Source of the DNA: DAOOVD01 sp035369845 | GTDB taxonomy: Bacteria > Bacillota > Desulfotomaculia > Desulfotomaculales > Pelotomaculaceae | Assembly (NCBI GenBank): GCA_035369845.1 | Contig: DAOOVD010000031.1 | Span: forward strand, 1-29,839 | DNA: 29,839 nt | Direction of reading: 5' to 3' | Part shown: piece after piece, positions 7,568 to 14,945 of the stretch | Layout: the number at the start of each line of letters is the position of its first letter | Numbering within the stretch: position 1 is the stretch's first letter | The notes under the pieces: generated by a model | Database searches by the model: none | What the model saw: the letters and a program-made list of their open reading frames with translations, nothing else | Told to the model about the DNA's origin: nothing | Translations under genes and position numbers: made by a program

Positions 7568-8161
7568 ATGACCGCTGCAAACAACGCGTGTGTTGCGGAA
7601 AAAACGAGGATCCACATAGAGGATCCCCTGGCAGACACCAAACTGGGCTGTGATCTGGCAAACCGCCTGAAAAGGTTCGGCATCAGAAACGACAGCACGA
7701 TAATTTTGCTTTGTATCGGGACCGACCGGTCCACCGGCGACTGTCTCGGTCCGCTCGTGGGTTCGAAGATGGACTCATTGAAGCAGGATTTTTTCGTGGT
7801 CTACGGCACTCTCGACAATCCGGTTCACGCCAGCAACCTGAAAGAAAAGCTCGAGGAAATATACGGCAGTCACAAAAACCCGTTCATCATCGCCGTGGAC
7901 GCCAGCCTGGGCAGCATTGAAAACGTGGGGTGCATCAATCTCGGCGACGGTTCGCTCCAGCCCGGGGCAGGGGTAAATAAAACCCTGCCGCCGGTCGGGC
8001 AGATACATATAACCGGCATAGTCAACGTCGGCGGTTTCATGGAATACCTGGTGCTGCAGAATACCAGGCTCAACCTGGTCATGAGGCTTGCCGAAACCAT
8101 TGAAAAAGGGCTTAGCAAGGCAATAATGGAGTTTGCAAAGCAAAACGCCCGGGAAATATAA
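7568..8161 (+). CDS. yyaC: Spore protease-like protein YyaC
   Basis: A 197-residue protein of the YyaC family (DUF1256), related to the germination protease GPR. Visible blocks are CIGTDRSTGDCLGPLVG, then YGTLDNPVHASNL, IIAVDASLGS, and PGAGVNKTLPPVGQIHITG, all typical of the family. In Bacillus it is a sporulation gene expressed in the forespore, so the window belongs to a sporulating lineage. The frame extends to 7493, but ATG at 7568 has GGGGGTGG about 6 nt upstream and is the likely start. It is transcribed towards the origin, opposite to its neighbours. A candidate forespore promoter precedes it and an inverted repeat with a T-run follows. Confidence 0.92.
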   Translation: MTAANNACVAEKTRIHIEDPLADTKLGCDLANRLKRFGIRNDSTIILLCIGTDRSTGDCLGPLVGSKMDSLKQDFFVVYGTLDNPVHASNLKEKLEEIYGSHKNPFIIAVDASLGSIENVGCINLGDGSLQPGAGVNKTLPPVGQIHITGIVNVGGFMEYLVLQNTRLNLVMRLAETIEKGLSKAIMEFAKQNAREI

Positions 8162-8228
8162 AGACTGTTTAACCGCACCCGGAAAAGAAGCCGCGCGGCC
8201 ATGGCATGAATATCCATCTTCTTCCGCA

Positions 8229-8268
8229 AAAAGGGGACGCCTATTCAAATAAAGAGGTGTCCCCTTTT
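8229..8268 (+). terminator. Inverted repeat downstream of yyaC, terminator-like
   Basis: AAAAGGGGACGCCT (8229-8242) and AGGTGTCCCCTTTT (8255-8268) pair over 14 positions with one G-T-type mismatch and a 12-nt loop. The stem ends in T4 on the plus strand and by symmetry also on the minus strand, so it could stop yyaC transcripts and those coming from the other side. A REP-like dispersed repeat is an alternative reading. Confidence 0.6.
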
Positions 8269-8382
8269 ACCGACGACAAAATGCCCGTGTCCGGAACCTT
8301 GAGGCCTAAAGGAAGCGAGCGATATTGCGCAGCCTTTCTTTTGCCTTGCATTTTTGGGGCAGCGCCCTGTCACCGCTCACTC

Positions 8383-8419
8383 CCGGCGCTTTGCGCCGGC
8401 AGCAATTGCTGATTGCTGC
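8383..8419. repeat. Two adjacent hairpins in the yyaC-UPF0180 interval
   Basis: CCGGCGC/GCGCCGG (8383-8389 and 8393-8399, 3-nt loop) is followed directly by GCAGCAAT/ATTGCTGC (8399-8406 and 8412-8419, 5-nt loop). Both are perfect. No gene is seen between 8162 and 8485, and this gap otherwise holds only short repeated segments similar to 2812-2867. Confidence 0.5.
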
Positions 8420-8485
8420 GGGAGAAACCGGTACGCCTTCAACTCGCCGTCCCGGTCTGGTTCAGGCCGGTGCGGAAAGGCTTTG

Positions 8486-8719
8486 TTAAAGGCGGCGCTT
8501 CAGGTCGCTTATGATTTCGTCCGCCGTCTTTCCGGACGCGTCGATGACAACTGAGTTGCCGGCGATATCCTGCATGCCCGCAAAGTCTTTGTCAATCCCG
8601 GTTATCACCACCGCATCCGCCTTCCCGCCTCTCCCCGGCCGGACAACAGTATAGCCGTTTCTCGCAAGCGCATCCCTGACATTTGTCAGCCCTTCCTCCA
8701 CTGCAATAACTTTGCCCAT
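8486..8719 (-). CDS. UPF0180 family protein (YkuS-like)
   Basis: A 77-residue protein of the small UPF0180/YkuS family: it starts MGKVIAVEEGLTNVRDALARNG and contains VVITGIDKDFAGMQDI and VVIDASGKTADEIISDL. The fold alternates short helices and strands; function is unknown. The ATG at 8719 follows GGGGAGGTGATT. It lies 30 bp after the phosphoribosyltransferase gene and is probably co-transcribed with it. Confidence 0.85.
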   Translation of the reverse strand: MGKVIAVEEGLTNVRDALARNGYTVVRPGRGGKADAVVITGIDKDFAGMQDIAGNSVVIDASGKTADEIISDLKRRL

Positions 8720-8749
8720 ATCGCTCGAATCACCTCCCCATGCTGAATA

Positions 8750-9418
8750 TTATTTTGGGGTTGGTGTTTTTTTATTCTCCCCGCCTCGCCTGAACTCTCT
8801 CATAATACCGGCAACCTCTTCATCGCCGGTCTGGCTGAAATCAAGATAAAACTGTCCCACGGAGTAAAAGTCCTGAGGCGTCGCGAGGCAAACCACGAAG
8901 TCGGCTTCGTTTTTCAGCATCAGCAGGGTATCGGGCGGGGCAACAGGCAGGGCAAGAATCAACTCCGCCGGGCGAAAGTTCCTGATTGAACGCAAGCCCG
9001 CAAGCACGGTGTATCCTGTGGCCGCGCCGTCGTCCACTAAAATAACCTGCCTGCCCGCGCAATCACGATCGTATTCGCCGCCCCTGTACGAAGACAGCCT
9101 GAGCTTTATTTCCACAATCTCGTCCTTGATTATTGCCTCGATTTCCGTCCGGCTGATCCCGAGCATTTCTACCAGGCGGCGGTTCAGAATGGCCGTACCG
9201 TCCTGCGTCACGGCACCTATCGCAATTTCCGGATTGTGAGGCAAGCCAATCTTGCGGGGAATTATCAGGTCAAGTTCCAGCCCGAACCTTCTGGCCACCT
9301 CGGCGGCCACGACCACACCGCCTCTCGGTATGGCCAGGACCAGCCCGTCTTCCCGGACACGCCCGGTGAGCCTGTCTGCAAGGCGCCTTCCGGCATCCGC
9401 CCGGTCCTCAAACAGCAA
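8750..9418 (-). CDS. Type I phosphoribosyltransferase family protein
   Basis: About 222 residues with a clear PRPP-binding loop VILVDDGAATGYT near the middle (two acidic residues then G-A-A-T-G) and an N-terminal LLFEDRADAGRRLADRL, seen in stand-alone predicted phosphoribosyltransferases. Further blocks are LAIPRGGVVVAAEVARRFGLELDLIIPRKIG. Its base substrate is unknown; this subgroup is not one of the purine or pyrimidine salvage enzymes I can name. The longest frame starts at GTG 9442, but TTG at 9418 has AGGGGG 7 nt upstream and matches the family start. It precedes the UPF0180 gene in an apparent two-gene operon. Confidence 0.85.
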   Translation of the reverse strand: MLFEDRADAGRRLADRLTGRVREDGLVLAIPRGGVVVAAEVARRFGLELDLIIPRKIGLPHNPEIAIGAVTQDGTAILNRRLVEMLGISRTEIEAIIKDEIVEIKLRLSSYRGGEYDRDCAGRQVILVDDGAATGYTVLAGLRSIRNFRPAELILALPVAPPDTLLMLKNEADFVVCLATPQDFYSVGQFYLDFSQTGDEEVAGIMREFRRGGENKKTPTPK

Positions 9419-9536
9419 TGCGCTTCCCCCTCTCCAAATCACCTGCGTATATAAATTTTGTTTATTTTTTTATATTATACGGACTTGCTGCCTGAGGAGT
9501 CTTTGGTGAAAAGAACGGCGCGATTCAGAAACGCGT

Positions 9537-10229
9537 TCAAGACGGAAGCAGTGCGGAAAACAGCATGGTGAGCGGAACGGCGTAAAAAACCGAGGGCAGC
9601 AGATTGCCCGTCTTTATCTCTTTAATGCTGAGAATGTTCAAGGCAATACCCACTATTAGAAGCCCCCCCGTGGCTGTCATTTCAGCAACCGCCGCTTCGC
9701 TGAGAAGGTCTTTTACCAGTACGGCCAGGAGGGTAATTGAACCCTGGTAAACAAAAACCGGAAATGATGAAAAGATTATCCCGACGCCCATGGTTGAAGC
9801 AAGAACAACGGAGGAAATTCCGTCAAGCGCCGCTTTGGTAAAGAGTATTTGCGGATTTTTGTTTATGCCGTCTTCGATGGAGCCGACTATCGCCATGGCC
9901 CCGATACAATAAACCAAACTGGCTGTAACAAAAGCCTTTCCAACCTCTCCAGCGCCTGTGCCGGCCTTTGATTCCAGCCATCTGCCCAAACGGGCGAGGC
10001 GGCCTTCGATGTCAAGCAGTTCGCCCGTTAAACCACCCAAAACAATACTGACGATGACAACAAGAATTTGCCTGGTTTGAAGAGCCATACTAAAACCAAC
10101 AAGGAGGACGGCAAGGCCGACCCCCTGGGTAAGCGTGCACTTGACTCTTTCCGGCATCCCCTTCCCCAGCAGCAGGCCTATTGCCGACCCGGCGACAATG
10201 GCCGCTGCATTAACAACAGTGCCCAGCAA
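9537..10229 (-). CDS. DUF554 family membrane protein (YdfK-like)
   Basis: About 230 residues and six to seven hydrophobic helices. The start LLGTVVNAAAIVAGSAIGLLLG, then LVGFSMALQ, GGLTGELLDIE, and SLVYCIGAMAIVGSIEDG are typical of DUF554, a family of unknown function sometimes suspected of transport. The longest frame begins at 10265 with MFHVKH, but those codons are just the parS palindrome read as protein. TTG at 10229 has AGAGGGGA 7 nt upstream and fits the family N-terminus. It lies just downstream of parB. Confidence 0.85.
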   Translation of the reverse strand: MLGTVVNAAAIVAGSAIGLLLGKGMPERVKCTLTQGVGLAVLLVGFSMALQTRQILVVIVSIVLGGLTGELLDIEGRLARLGRWLESKAGTGAGEVGKAFVTASLVYCIGAMAIVGSIEDGINKNPQILFTKAALDGISSVVLASTMGVGIIFSSFPVFVYQGSITLLAVLVKDLLSEAAVAEMTATGGLLIVGIALNILSIKEIKTGNLLPSVFYAVPLTMLFSALLPS

Positions 10230-10248
10230 ATAAACATCCCCTCTTGAA

Positions 10249-10264
10249 TGTTTCACGTGAAACA
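10249..10264. promoter_or_regulatory. parS: parS centromere site
   Basis: TGTTTCACGTGAAACA is the exact 16-bp palindromic consensus bound by ParB/Spo0J. It sits in the gap between the parB stop and the DUF554 start, about 8.7 kb from dnaA. ParB loads here as a CTP-dependent clamp, spreads, and recruits condensin and ParA to separate sister origins. I saw no second copy in this window. Confidence 0.95.
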
Positions 10265-10282
10265 TTTTTATCTATGGCAGTA

Positions 10283-11140
10283 TCAGCCTTTCAACAATTC
10301 CGATATCCTTTCCAGTTCGGCCTCGTTCTTGAATTTTATTTCAAGCACCCCGCCGCCGCCGCGGGTTTCCCTTATTTTTACGCGGCCTTCGAACAGCGCC
10401 TGCAGCTTCTGCTCCGTTTCCGCAATATACCTGCTCCGTTCAATCTTTTCTCTTTCCTTGACAAGCCTTTCTTCCAGCAGCCTTTTCGCAATTTTTTCCG
10501 CCTGTCGAACGCTCAACTGGCGGGCGGCGATCTTCCCCGCGGCGGCAACCTGTTTCTCGGCGTCTTTTATGGCCAGCAGCGCCCTGGCATGCCCCGCGCT
10601 GAGCCTGCCGCCAGCTAGCATCTCCTTGATCTCTTCCGGAAGCCCCAAAAGTCTCACCATGTTCGCAATAAACGGCCTGCTTTTCCCCACCCTGGACGAC
10701 AATTCCTCCTGGGTGAGTCCGTAGTTTTTCATCAGCTGGCTGTAAGCCGCCGCCTCCTCAATAGGATTCAGGTCTTCCCGCTGAATGTTTTCGATCAGCG
10801 AAACCGCGACCGCTTCCAAGTCCTCGCAGTCCTTAACCACCGCGGGAATTTTCCGGTATCCAAGAAGCTTGCAGGCACGCAACCTTCTTTCTCCGGCAAC
10901 CAGTTCAAATCCGCCCTCCTGCAGCGGCCGCACCACAACCGGCTGTACGACCCCGTGCTCTTTTATCGAAGCAGCCAGTTCGTCAAGCTTTTCCTCGTCA
11001 AACTTTTTCCTGGCCTGCCCGGCGGACGGCCTGATCTGACCAATATCAATTTCTCTCAGCTTTTCGCTTCTGCCATCTTCCTCCCCAACCGCCGGGATCA
11101 ACGCCTGCAGGCCCCGTCCAAGCCCCCGCCGCTTATTCAA
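10283..11140 (-). CDS. parB: Chromosome-partitioning protein ParB/Spo0J
   Basis: A 285-residue CTP-dependent DNA clamp that loads at parS. The N-terminus KRRGLGRGLQALIP is the ParA-stimulating peptide. Residues about 30-115 hold the ParB/CTP domain with the arginine patch GERRLRACKLLGY and LIENIQREDLNPIEEA. A helix-turn-helix follows (GLTQEELSSRVGKSRPFIANMVRLLGLP), and the C-terminal dimerisation domain ends in ELLKG. The start is TTG at 11140, overlapping the 3' end of parA by 8 bp, so translation is coupled. An exact parS site lies immediately downstream. Confidence 0.97.
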   Translation of the reverse strand: MNKRRGLGRGLQALIPAVGEEDGRSEKLREIDIGQIRPSAGQARKKFDEEKLDELAASIKEHGVVQPVVVRPLQEGGFELVAGERRLRACKLLGYRKIPAVVKDCEDLEAVAVSLIENIQREDLNPIEEAAAYSQLMKNYGLTQEELSSRVGKSRPFIANMVRLLGLPEEIKEMLAGGRLSAGHARALLAIKDAEKQVAAAGKIAARQLSVRQAEKIAKRLLEERLVKEREKIERSRYIAETEQKLQALFEGRVKIRETRGGGGVLEIKFKNEAELERISELLKG

Positions 11141-11894
11141 TTCCCATCACTTCCTTCGCCAGATCACGGTATACTTCCGAGCCTCTGGAGCGCCTGTCGT
11201 ACACCATAACCGGCTTGCCGTGGCTCGGCGCCTCACTCAGCCTCACGTTTCTGGGAACGATGGCGTTGTATACCTTGTTCCGGAAAAACTTTTTTACCTC
11301 GTCAACAACCTGTATGGACAGGTTCGTCCTGCCGTCAAACATGGTCAGCAGCACCCCTTCAAGCTCCAAGCGTCGATTGAGGCGCTGGCGCACCATATCT
11401 ATCGTCTTCATCAGCTGTCCGAGGCCCTCGAGAGCGTAGTACTCGCACTGGATGGGTATGATCACGGAGTCCGCCGCCGTAAGCGCGTTTACCGTCAGCA
11501 GTCCCAGCGACGGGGGACAGTCGATAAAAATGAACTCGTATCTTTCTTTGACACCCGCCAGGGCGTTTTTTAAAACATTTTCCCGCCCGGCAACTCCTAC
11601 CAGTTCGATTTCCGCTCCGGCCAGTTCGATGGTCGCCGGAACCAGGTCGAGGTTCTCAACGGCGCTTTTCACAATCACTTCACTTATATTCACGCCATCG
11701 ATGAGCACATCATATATACAATGCTCCACCAGGTTTTTGTCAACACCGACACCTGTTGTGGCGTTTCCCTGAGGATCTATATCGATAAGCAAAACCCTTT
11801 GTCCCATCAGGGAGAGCCATGCCCCGAGATTTACCGCCGTAGTGGTCTTAGCAACCCCGCCTTTCTGATTTGCTATTGCCATAGCCTTCCCCAC
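11133..11894 (-). CDS. parA: Chromosome-partitioning ATPase ParA/Soj
   Basis: A 253-residue ParA/MinD-type ATPase that forms dynamic gradients on the nucleoid and, with ParB, moves replication origins; in Bacillus Soj also controls DnaA. The deviant Walker A reads NQKGGVAKTTTAVNLG, with both signature lysines present and Ala where Gly is commonest. Walker A' (LLIDIDPQGNATTG) and Walker B (FIFIDCPPSLGLLTVNAL) follow. The frame extends to GTG 11903, but GTG at 11894 has GGGGG 8 nt upstream. It overlaps parB by 8 bp, and a terminator-like hairpin separates it from rsmG. Confidence 0.96.
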   Translation of the reverse strand: MGKAMAIANQKGGVAKTTTAVNLGAWLSLMGQRVLLIDIDPQGNATTGVGVDKNLVEHCIYDVLIDGVNISEVIVKSAVENLDLVPATIELAGAEIELVGVAGRENVLKNALAGVKERYEFIFIDCPPSLGLLTVNALTAADSVIIPIQCEYYALEGLGQLMKTIDMVRQRLNRRLELEGVLLTMFDGRTNLSIQVVDEVKKFFRNKVYNAIVPRNVRLSEAPSHGKPVMVYDRRSRGSEVYRDLAKEVMGIE

Positions 11895-11965
11895 GGCATC
11901 CACCCCCGGAAGAAATCTGCCTTTAAAGCAACATTATTCAACAAACCGTTTTCAGTTCCTTCTCC

Positions 11966-12002
11966 TTTTTTAAAAAGCACCCCGTTCCCATGTGCCGGGG
12001 CG
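11966..12002 (-). terminator. Terminator between rsmG and parA
   Basis: On the minus strand a CCCCG/CGGGG stem (11996-12000 with 11980-11984, 11-nt loop) is followed by TGCTTTTT and a further A/T run. It lies about 110 bp after the rsmG stop and 75 bp before parA. The stem is short, so strength is uncertain. No gene is seen in the remaining 11895-12113 interval. Confidence 0.55.
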
Positions 12003-12113
12003 TTTACAAAACTCTTTGAGAAGGTGGTCTTCTCCGTGTTCAGTGAAATATGTTTCTCCGATGGGAAAAGCGCCGTTCCTTACGGGTTTGCAGAACTGCC
12101 GGCAATTTTTCAT

Positions 12114-12833
12114 TTAAAGCGGCCTTTTTTGCGGTATTCCCGTCCTTCGCGGATATCTCGCCGGGGTGTTCTTGATTTTTTTAATCAAGACCAGGTTTCT
12201 TTCATCGCCCGCCAGCGGCAGGCGCAAGCGGACAACCCGTTCCAGCCTTCCGCCCGTTTCTTCAATTGATCGCTGCGCCCGGGCAATTTCTTCCTCCGGG
12301 TTTTTCCCCTTCATCGCCAGGAAATACCCTCCCTTCCTCACCAGCGGCAGGCAGTATTCCGCCAGCACGTTCAGGCCCGCCAGCGCCCTGGCCACGGCAA
12401 GCGCGTAATACTCCCTGCGCCTTTCCTCCCTGCCGGCAATCTCCGCTCTGGCGTTAATTACCACCACGTCTTTCAGTCCCAGTTCACCGGCAACTCTTTC
12501 AAGAAACTCCGCCTTTTTGAACTGTGACTCGATCAGGGCGACGTGTAACTCCGGCCGGCAAATTTTCAGCGGTATGCCCGGAAAACCAGCCCCGGAACCG
12601 ACATCCGCAAGACTCGCTAAGTTTTCACCTTCAAGCGCCTTCAGACAAGTGAGCGAGTCGATGAAATGCTTTACGGCAACCCCGCGCTCATCGTCAAAGG
12701 AGGTGAGGTTAATTTTTTTATTGGCCTCTGCCATCATTTTGTAATATATCTCGAATTTCTCCAGATGCTCCCCGGTAAGCTCTATGCCCAGTTCTTCCGC
12801 GCCACGGGCCAGGGTTTCGGTCAGGATACCCAT
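12114..12833 (-). CDS. rsmG: 16S rRNA (guanine-N7) methyltransferase RsmG
   Basis: About 239 residues; transfers a methyl group from SAM to N7 of G527 (E. coli numbering) in 16S rRNA. The N-terminal helix region includes KINLTSFDDERGVAVKHFIDSL. The SAM-binding loop is LADVGSGAGFPGIPLKI, followed by VALIESQFKKAEFL and VARALAGLNVLAEYCLPLV. The longest frame begins at TTG 12935, but that codon abuts its ribosome binding site and the extra 34 residues do not look like RsmG. ATG at 12833, giving MGILTETLARGAEELG, matches the family. A strong terminator after mnmG separates it from the genes upstream. Confidence 0.95.
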   Translation of the reverse strand: MGILTETLARGAEELGIELTGEHLEKFEIYYKMMAEANKKINLTSFDDERGVAVKHFIDSLTCLKALEGENLASLADVGSGAGFPGIPLKICRPELHVALIESQFKKAEFLERVAGELGLKDVVVINARAEIAGREERRREYYALAVARALAGLNVLAEYCLPLVRKGGYFLAMKGKNPEEEIARAQRSIEETGGRLERVVRLRLPLAGDERNLVLIKKIKNTPARYPRRTGIPQKRPL

Positions 12834-12999
12834 TTCGTCAACCAACCACCTGAAAATTGCTGTTGTCTGCAAACAAAACCATATTTTGCGTTTTTTCCAA
12901 ACAAAATCCCCATATTTAATTGCGTCCCAATTCAACTCCCCGCAACAATTCCCCTGCAGGATTATTCAACTGCCCGACTGCCTGTCCTAAACATTTCTC

Positions 13000-13031
13000 A
13001 AAATAAAAAGTTCCGGGGTCGCTCTCCCCGG
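13000..13031 (-). terminator. Intrinsic terminator after mnmG
   Basis: Directly after the mnmG TAG, minus strand CCGGGG (13031-13026) pairs with CCCCGG (13018-13013) around a 7-nt loop and is followed by AACTTTTTATTTT. It ends the mnmE-mnmG transcript and implies that rsmG has its own promoter in 12834-12999. Confidence 0.8.
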
Positions 13032-14945
13032 CTACTCTTCGTCTTTTACCTTCCTGCTGCGGCGCCTCTGTTCGATATGAATCAACAGCACCGACACGTC
13101 GGCAGGCGTTACCCCCGCAATCCGGGCGGCCTGTCCGATTGAAGCCGGTCTCACCCGCTCCAGTTTCTCTCTTGCCTCCGCGGATAATCCTTTTATTGCT
13201 CCGTAATCCATATCGCCGGGGAGCTTTCTTTCCTCCAGCTTTTGGAACCGTTCCACCTGTGCCATCTGTTTCTTGATGTATCCCTCATACTTTATTTGTA
13301 TCTCGACCTGCTCTTTCACTTCACCGGGCAACTCCGGCTGGCCGGGAAAAAGCATCCGGAGTTGTTCGTATCCGATCTCCGGCCGGCGGAGGAGACCGGC
13401 CAGGGTTGTTCCCTGCTGCGGCAGCGGCGCCGTTCCCATTTCCCCCAGCGCTTTCTTGATCTGATCCGTTACCGGCACTACTGTCTTTTCCAGCCTTTCC
13501 TTCTCCTCGTCAACAAATTTTTTCTTTTTTTCAAACGTCCTGTACCTTTCCGGGGTGACCAGTCCTATCCGATATGCCTTTTCCGTAAGCCTCAAGTCTG
13601 CGTTATCCTGCCTGAGAAGCAGCCTGTACTCCGCCCTTGAGGTCAGCATCCGGTACGGTTCGTCCAGTTCCTTGGTGACGAGATCGTCTATCAGCACCCC
13701 GATGTATGCCTCCGACCTGGTCAAAATAAAAGGCTCCCTGTTTTTTACATAAAGCGCTGCGTTTATCCCGGCAATTATGCCTTGCGCGGCTGCTTCCTCG
13801 TATCCCGAAGTCCCGTTGATCTGTCCCGCGGTAAACAGTCCCGGCACGATTTTGGTTTCCAGCGACAGCTTCAACTGGGAAGGATAAACAAAGTCGTATT
13901 CAATGGCATAACCCGCTCTCATCACCTGTACATTTTCCATCCCCGGCAGGGTTCTCAGCATGGCGATCTGGACATCCTCCGGCAGGCTGGTGGACATCCC
14001 CTGCACGTACATTTCATTTGTGTTCCTTCCTTCCGGTTCGATAAAGACCTGGTGGGCGGGTTTGTCCGCAAACCTGACGATTTTCGTTTCTATCGATGGA
14101 CAGTAGCGCGGTCCAGCGCTTTTTATGGCTCCGGTATACAGCGGCGCCCTGTGCAGGTTTTCCCTTATGATGCGGTGCGTCTCCTCCGTTGTATAGGTAA
14201 GCCAGCAAGGCACCTGCGCCCTTTCAGTTATATCGGACACAAACGAAAAATTGTGCAGTTTTTCGTCCCCCGGCTGGATCAACATCTTGCTGAAATCAAT
14301 GCTTTTCCGGTTGACCCTGGCCGGCGTGCCAGTTTTAAAGCGGCCGAGCTTCAGCCCCGCCCCGGCCAGGCTTTCCGAGAGGCCGACCGAAGGAAACTGC
14401 CCGTTCGGTCCCCCCGGGAAAGACAGATCCCCGATGATAATCCTGCCTTTCAGGTACGTGCCGGTGGTAACCACCACCGCCGCAGCGTCAAAGCGAGCTC
14501 CGGTGCCTGTCACCACACCGCAAGCTCTGCCCTTTTCGATAACAATTCTCTCCACTGTAGCTTGCCTTAAGTCAAGACCCGGTTCGTTTTCCAGGACCCT
14601 CTTCATCGACATTTGATAGAGCTTCTTATCCGCCTGGGCGCGCAACGCGTGCACGGCAGGGCCCTTGGCCGTGTTCAGGAGGCGCATTTGAATTGAGGTC
14701 CTGTCCGTATTCAGCCCCATTTCCCCGCCCAGAGCATCGACCTCCCGCACCAGGTGTCCCTTGGCCGGCCCGCCGACGGCAGGGTTGCAGGGCATCAGCG
14801 CAACGTTGTCCATATTCAGCGTCAGCACCAGGGTACGGCAGCCCATTCTGGCCGCCGCCAAACCGGCCTCGCAGCCGGCATGTCCCGCTCCCACCACCAC
14901 AACGTCGTATTTTCCGGCTCTGTATTCCAGGGATGGACACCTCAC
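13032..14945 (-). CDS. mnmG: tRNA uridine-5-carboxymethylaminomethyl modification enzyme MnmG (GidA)
   Basis: A 637-residue FAD enzyme that, with MnmE, installs the (carboxymethyl)aminomethyl group at wobble U34 of tRNAs. The N-terminal FAD motif is YDVVVVGAGHAGCEAGLAAARMG. PCNPAVGGPAKGHLVREVDALGGEMG and the signature GPRYCPSIETKIVRF and GQINGTSGYEEAAAQG are present; the C-terminal helical domain ends with an Arg/Lys-rich tail. Length is normal. The frame opens at GTG 14945, overlapping the mnmE stop by 4 bp, with only weak GGAAA upstream. A CTG a few codons in has GAGGTG 7 nt before it and would also fit. The pair is translationally coupled. Confidence 0.97.
   Translation of the reverse strand: MRCPSLEYRAGKYDVVVVGAGHAGCEAGLAAARMGCRTLVLTLNMDNVALMPCNPAVGGPAKGHLVREVDALGGEMGLNTDRTSIQMRLLNTAKGPAVHALRAQADKKLYQMSMKRVLENEPGLDLRQATVERIVIEKGRACGVVTGTGARFDAAAVVVTTGTYLKGRIIIGDLSFPGGPNGQFPSVGLSESLAGAGLKLGRFKTGTPARVNRKSIDFSKMLIQPGDEKLHNFSFVSDITERAQVPCWLTYTTEETHRIIRENLHRAPLYTGAIKSAGPRYCPSIETKIVRFADKPAHQVFIEPEGRNTNEMYVQGMSTSLPEDVQIAMLRTLPGMENVQVMRAGYAIEYDFVYPSQLKLSLETKIVPGLFTAGQINGTSGYEEAAAQGIIAGINAALYVKNREPFILTRSEAYIGVLIDDLVTKELDEPYRMLTSRAEYRLLLRQDNADLRLTEKAYRIGLVTPERYRTFEKKKKFVDEEKERLEKTVVPVTDQIKKALGEMGTAPLPQQGTTLAGLLRRPEIGYEQLRMLFPGQPELPGEVKEQVEIQIKYEGYIKKQMAQVERFQKLEERKLPGDMDYGAIKGLSAEAREKLERVRPASIGQAARIAGVTPADVSVLLIHIEQRRRSRKVKDEE

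Noticed and set aside
12834..12935. N-terminal extension of RsmG to TTG 12935
   Set aside because: The start codon touches its ribosome binding site, and the extra residues are not RsmG-like; ATG 12833 fits better.
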